Source: Candidatus Nanopelagicales bacterium (GTDB lineage: Bacteria; Actinomycetota; Actinomycetes; S36-B12; CAIYMF01). Taken from it: a DNA stretch of 35,649 nucleotides. Location: positions 1 to 35,649 of the forward strand of contig JADGOZ010000032.1 of assembly GCA_017882705.1 (NCBI GenBank). Reading direction: 5' to 3'. The position numbers and the translations under genes are program-made. Positions 32,681-35,649 of the stretch are shown in pieces (the first letter of the stretch is position 1; the number at the start of each line of letters is the position of its first letter). The notes under the pieces are model-generated. The model saw only the letters and a list, made by a program, of their open reading frames with translations. It did not search any database and was not told the origin of the DNA.

Positions 32681-33706
32681 ATGAGGGTGCTGCTTGAGGC
32701 AACAGCGAGGACGAGACCTGGATTCGACCGCGGCATCGGGCGCTATCTAGCCGCCGTCGTATCGGCCAACCAGGCTCTCGGCAACGATCTGGTTGAGACT
32801 GTTGTTCCGTTCGGTCACCGTCGGACGTCAGAGCTCACCGCGCTCGCCAGGCGATCTCTGACTGTCTCGCGGGGGACTTTCGATGTCTTCCACGCACCCA
32901 CCGCGTACTTCGCGTCACCTGACCTGCGGAGGCGACCCTCCGTGGTGAGCGTACTCGACGTCATTCCCCTCGAGTTGCGCGAGCACCGGCAGACAGGCCT
33001 GAAGGCCCGGGTCTTCCATGGGCTCGCGTCGCGAGCGGACGTCGTCTTGACCCTTTCTCACCACTCGGCCGGCAGGATCAGCGAGCTGCTACGAATCCCC
33101 ACGGGCCGGATCATCGTCGCGCCCCTGCCGGTCGCTCCCGCCTTCACCCCCGGCCTACCGGCAGATCCGAGTCATCACCCCGGTGCCTACGTCGCCATGT
33201 TGTTCGATCTCAGAAGTCCCGATCCGCGGAAGCGAACTGACTGGCTGCCGGAGATCGCTGAGCTCCTTCGGCGACAGAACATCGGCGTGGTCGTGGCGGG
33301 CGGCGGTACTGAGACGCTCTCGATCCCAGGCGTTGTCGGCTTGGGGCGCATCCCAGACGCAGAGTGGGCCAGCGTTCTCCGCGGGGCCCTGGCCTTGGTC
33401 TACACGTCAGCCTACGAGGGACAGGGCATGCCTCCCCTTGAGGCGATCGCTTGTGGAACCCCGGTCGTCGCGATGGCAAATACGGCCATTCCGGAAGTCG
33501 TGGGTGCTGCAGGTGTACTCATCGCCGAGTCAGCGGGTGACTCTGCACCAGGCCTGCTGGCAGAGGCAGCTCTCCGGCTGGAATCGGAGCCGGTTCTCCG
33601 TGCGCAACTGGTGCGAGCCTGCGGCACCCAGTCGGACAGGTTCTCGCCGGCCATGTTCGCCGAACGACTGAGCGGCGCATACTCGCAGGCTCTGGAGGTT
33701 TCGTGA
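32681..33706 (+). CDS. Family 4 (GT-B) glycosyltransferase, mannosyltransferase-like
   Basis: A 341-residue GT4 enzyme. N-terminal half: MRVLLEATARTRPGFDRGIG, RYLAAVV, FDVFHAPTAYFASP and VVSVLDVIPLELREHRQTGL, then ADVVLTLSHHSAGRISELL. C-terminal donor half: LVYTSAYEGQGMPPLEAIAC then GTPVVAMANTAIPEVVGAAG. The YEGxGMPPLEA and ISxHSA-like motifs recur in mannosyl- and rhamnosyltransferases of O-antigen loci (WbaZ/WbdB type). ATG 32681 has a poor ribosome site, so a leaderless or weakly initiated mRNA is possible. The stop overlaps the GTG of the next GT4, indicating coupled translation. GC content is lower than in the left part of the window. Confidence 0.87.
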   Translation: MRVLLEATARTRPGFDRGIGRYLAAVVSANQALGNDLVETVVPFGHRRTSELTALARRSLTVSRGTFDVFHAPTAYFASPDLRRRPSVVSVLDVIPLELREHRQTGLKARVFHGLASRADVVLTLSHHSAGRISELLRIPTGRIIVAPLPVAPAFTPGLPADPSHHPGAYVAMLFDLRSPDPRKRTDWLPEIAELLRRQNIGVVVAGGGTETLSIPGVVGLGRIPDAEWASVLRGALALVYTSAYEGQGMPPLEAIACGTPVVAMANTAIPEVVGAAGVLIAESAGDSAPGLLAEAALRLESEPVLRAQLVRACGTQSDRFSPAMFAERLSGAYSQALEVS

Positions 33707-34746
33707 CGACGAAGGTGGCAGTTAACGAGGCAATCCTCACGAGGGGAATCTCAGGTTCTGCGAGGGTCACTGACCATCTGATTGCTGCCCTCAATGAGCG
33801 CCCCGACACGCTGGTTCGTGGCGTTCGTCCCGTGCGCGCGCGGGGACATTCGAAGCTGCTCAATGCGGTGAGTGACGCGCGATGGGATCTCCTACGGGCC
33901 GGGCGGGCAGGGCGTGGCTCTGACCTCCTCGTCTCACCCTGCAACATTGGTCGTCCATTCGGTAGCCAACGACACATGCTCATGGTGTTCGACGTGATGG
34001 TGTGGGAGGCCCGCGAGCTCTTCGATCCGGCCTGGGCGGCGTACGCCCGGGCACTCATCCCGTTGTCGATGCGAACGGCTGACTGCGTCCTGACGATCTC
34101 AGAGCATTCGCGGGCCGCCCTTTCTGCGATCGTTCCCGGGGTCCCTATCCGCATCGTGCAGCCCCCGGCACCGCAGCGACTGAACAGACCGGCGAGCTTC
34201 TCCACCGAGCGCCGCACAGTACTGGTGCTCGGCGAAACGGCTCCTCACAAGAACCATGCGGCCGCCATCGCCGCGGTGGCCGAGGCGCGACGGCTCAGCG
34301 GGGCGGACCTGAGACTCAGGCTGATTGGCCAGCCGGGCCGGGCTGAGGGGTCAACGATCGAGTCCCTTCATGCAGCAGATCCCTCCGGCATCTGGAGCAC
34401 TCGGGAGTCGGGACTGACGGATGATCAGCTGGCTGATGCCCTCGCCAGTGCGTGGGTGCTGCTCCAGCCTAGCTACCACGAGGGCTACGGACTGCCACTC
34501 ATCGAGGCGGCACAGGTCGGACTCCCCGTCGTCCACTCCGGTCGAGAAGGAATGATGGACATCCTCCCCGAGTCGTCCGTGGGCTCGACCGAGAGCGAAG
34601 CCTTCGCGGCGGGCCTGCTGACACTGCTCGACGAACCGGCGTGGAAGGCCTCGTCCGCCTATGGGCTCGCCCGATCGGGTCTGTTCACTTGGGGCAATTT
34701 CAGCGCGGCGGTAGGACGGGCAGTCGACGAGACGCTGGCCCATTAG
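33703..34746 (+). CDS. Family 4 (GT-B) glycosyltransferase
   Basis: A 347-residue GT4 enzyme. It begins KVAVNEAILTRGISGSARVT and has DLLVSPCNIGRPFGSQRHML, ADCVLTISEHSRAALSAI, TVLVLGETAPHKNHAAAIAA and LRLRLIGQPGR. The donor-binding loop is LLQPSYHEGYGLPLIEAAQV then GLPVVHSGREGM. GTG 33703 overlaps the preceding stop (GTGA) and has GGAGG 5 bases ahead. Similar fold and length to its upstream partner suggest two consecutive sugar additions by a co-expressed pair. Its last 47 bases overlap, on the other strand, the end of the polymerase-like gene. Confidence 0.87.
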   Translation: MTTKVAVNEAILTRGISGSARVTDHLIAALNERPDTLVRGVRPVRARGHSKLLNAVSDARWDLLRAGRAGRGSDLLVSPCNIGRPFGSQRHMLMVFDVMVWEARELFDPAWAAYARALIPLSMRTADCVLTISEHSRAALSAIVPGVPIRIVQPPAPQRLNRPASFSTERRTVLVLGETAPHKNHAAAIAAVAEARRLSGADLRLRLIGQPGRAEGSTIESLHAADPSGIWSTRESGLTDDQLADALASAWVLLQPSYHEGYGLPLIEAAQVGLPVVHSGREGMMDILPESSVGSTESEAFAAGLLTLLDEPAWKASSAYGLARSGLFTWGNFSAAVGRAVDETLAH

Positions 34747-35649
34747 GCGTCCCGAACTGCTGGTTGGTTGGTCGCATCGCGAGCGCGATGAGGATCCATG
34801 TCGTGCTGAACCACAGAGTGCTGGTGAACGTCGCAGTCACGGCATACGTAACCGCCAGAGCGATCGCCAACGACCGACGGTTGGCCGGCACTCGGCGGGC
34901 GACCAAGACGACGAACCCGACGAGCAGGCCCACGCCCGCCACCCCCGTGTCGTAGAAGACCTGTACGGGGAGGCTGCCGATGTACCCGGGGACGCCGGGC
35001 AGCGTGGGGTCGTCATGCCTCTGACCGAACGTGTTCACGCCGTTGCCAATGAGCCAGTGCACACCGTGCATGTCGGCCAGCGCCATGGACGCGACGAGAC
35101 GACGGTATTCGAAGTTGTCGCCGAATCCGAAGTGGGTGATCTTGTCGGGCTCTGCCGGAGCAGTGAACGTCGGTGTGGGAGTCGGGCTTGGACTGCTCGA
35201 CGTCGGTGACGCAGATGGCGTCGCATCAGGCCCGGTGCTCGCAGTCGAGGACGCCACAGCAGTTGGCGACGCGATTGGCGCGCTACCGATCTGCCTGATG
35301 GGGCCAGAGAGGGACACGACCGCGAGCCCGATGAGAAGCAGCACCGGCGCCTGCGTGGCCCGCCTCCAGTTGGTGGTCCTCCACCACGAGCGATAGGTGG
35401 CAAGGAGCATGGCCACGAGCCCAAGAGCGAGTCCGACCAGTGAAGCGCGGGTCTGACTGGCGACGATGGCCAGAGGCACGACGAGTGCGGTCGCGACTGC
35501 GACCCAGAGCCTGTCGCCCGCCCTCCAGATCAGGACAAGCGCCCAGAGACCGACGAAAGCAGCGAAGATGTTCGCCTCATACGCCGTGACGTAGGCCGCG
35601 TAGACGTCGAAGACGCCGTCGAACTGAACGCCCCAGAGGAACAGTGAGT
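34700..35649 (-). CDS. O-antigen ligase/polymerase-like (Wzy_C) membrane protein, 5'-partial
   Basis: The minus-strand frame runs open past base 35649, so the N-terminus is missing and 316 codons remain. The visible start (LWGVQFDGVFDVYAAYVTAY then EANIFAAFVGLWALVLI) and VVPLAIVASQTRASLVGLAL match the Wzy_C region, with its conserved S-x-TR-x3 segment. Several membrane helices follow. Between two of them lies an extracytoplasmic loop with a Pro/Ser/Thr-rich stretch (TPSASPTSSSPSPTPTPTFT), then LIGNGVNTFGQRHDDPTLPG and YDTGVAGVGLLVGFVVLVA. Wzy/WaaL relatives polymerise repeat units or ligate glycans on the outer membrane face. Which of the two cannot be told. The end overlaps the convergent GT4 gene. 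Confidence 0.82.
   Translation of the reverse strand, partial: SLFLWGVQFDGVFDVYAAYVTAYEANIFAAFVGLWALVLIWRAGDRLWVAVATALVVPLAIVASQTRASLVGLALGLVAMLLATYRSWWRTTNWRRATQAPVLLLIGLAVVSLSGPIRQIGSAPIASPTAVASSTASTGPDATPSASPTSSSPSPTPTPTFTAPAEPDKITHFGFGDNFEYRRLVASMALADMHGVHWLIGNGVNTFGQRHDDPTLPGVPGYIGSLPVQVFYDTGVAGVGLLVGFVVLVARRVPANRRSLAIALAVTYAVTATFTSTLWFSTTWILIALAMRPTNQQFGTPNGPASRRLPVLPPR

Noticed and set aside
1-35649. CRISPR arrays, tRNA/rRNA genes, insertion sequences, phage genes
   Set aside because: I saw no regularly spaced repeats, no cloverleaf-like tRNA candidates and no transposase or integrase motifs while reading both strands. A covariance-model scan would be needed to exclude small RNAs.

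Overview
This window is a surface-polysaccharide (cell-wall glycopolymer or exopolysaccharide) biosynthesis locus from a high-GC Gram-positive bacterium. Strong G/C third-position bias, GTG starts, ATGA/GTGA stop-start overlaps, TANNNT -10 boxes placed a few bases before start codons, a LytR-CpsA-Psr protein and DUF4012 and DUF2304 proteins all point to Actinobacteria. A Micrococcales or Cellulomonas-like host is my guess and is not proven by the sequence. I see no rRNA, tRNA, CRISPR array, transposase or phage gene.

Layout. (1) 1-3.7 kb: a LytR-CpsA-Psr glycopolymer ligase (minus, cut by the window start) diverges from an ExoA-like GT2. Next come a probable 5'-truncated methyltransferase remnant on the minus strand and a coupled DPM1-like GT2/DUF2304 pair. 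(2) 3.9-8.9 kb, minus strand: ugd-rmlC, then rmlA overlapping a 699-aa polytopic membrane protein. (3) 9.1-14.5 kb, plus strand: a very long GT4-GT2-zinc-knuckle fusion, an NAD sugar epimerase, and rmlB-rmlD. With rmlA and rmlC the whole dTDP-L-rhamnose pathway is present, but in three or more transcripts. (4) 14.5-19.9 kb, plus strand: a tightly packed methyltransferase-GT2-GT2/GT2-GT4 operon closed by a strong hairpin. (5) 20-28.1 kb: a secreted right-handed beta-helix protein, a methyltransferase, a large multidomain glycosyltransferase, a membrane-anchored DUF4012 protein and a secreted glycoside hydrolase. (6) 28.1-32.4 kb, minus strand: methyltransferase, GT4, Gmd and a divergent Gmd paralogue in one apparent operon. 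(7) 32.7-35.6 kb: two GT4 enzymes convergent with, and overlapping, an O-antigen ligase/polymerase-like protein that runs off the window.

How the genes work together (inference from families): the precursor genes point to dTDP-L-rhamnose, UDP-glucuronate and a GDP-6-deoxy-hexose derived from GDP-mannose. About ten glycosyltransferases build the repeat unit, the Wzy/WaaL-like protein polymerises or ligates it, and the LCP protein attaches it to peptidoglycan. Three methyltransferases could decorate or cap it. The secreted beta-helix protein and the glycoside hydrolase could trim or modify the exported polymer. No flippase, ABC exporter or initiating phosphoglycosyl transferase is visible here.

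Base composition changes near 30.2 kb. Hand-counted lines fall from about 72% GC (29461-29520) to about 60% (30901-30960) and 55% (32581-32640). The rightmost 5.4 kb may therefore be a horizontally acquired, serotype-like variable module. The least conventional items are the triple-domain GT fusion, the zinc-knuckle similarity between that fusion and a methyltransferase, the second Gmd-like enzyme, the Pro/Ser/Thr-rich insert in the polymerase-like protein, and an 18-bp perfect palindrome upstream of the DUF4012 gene.
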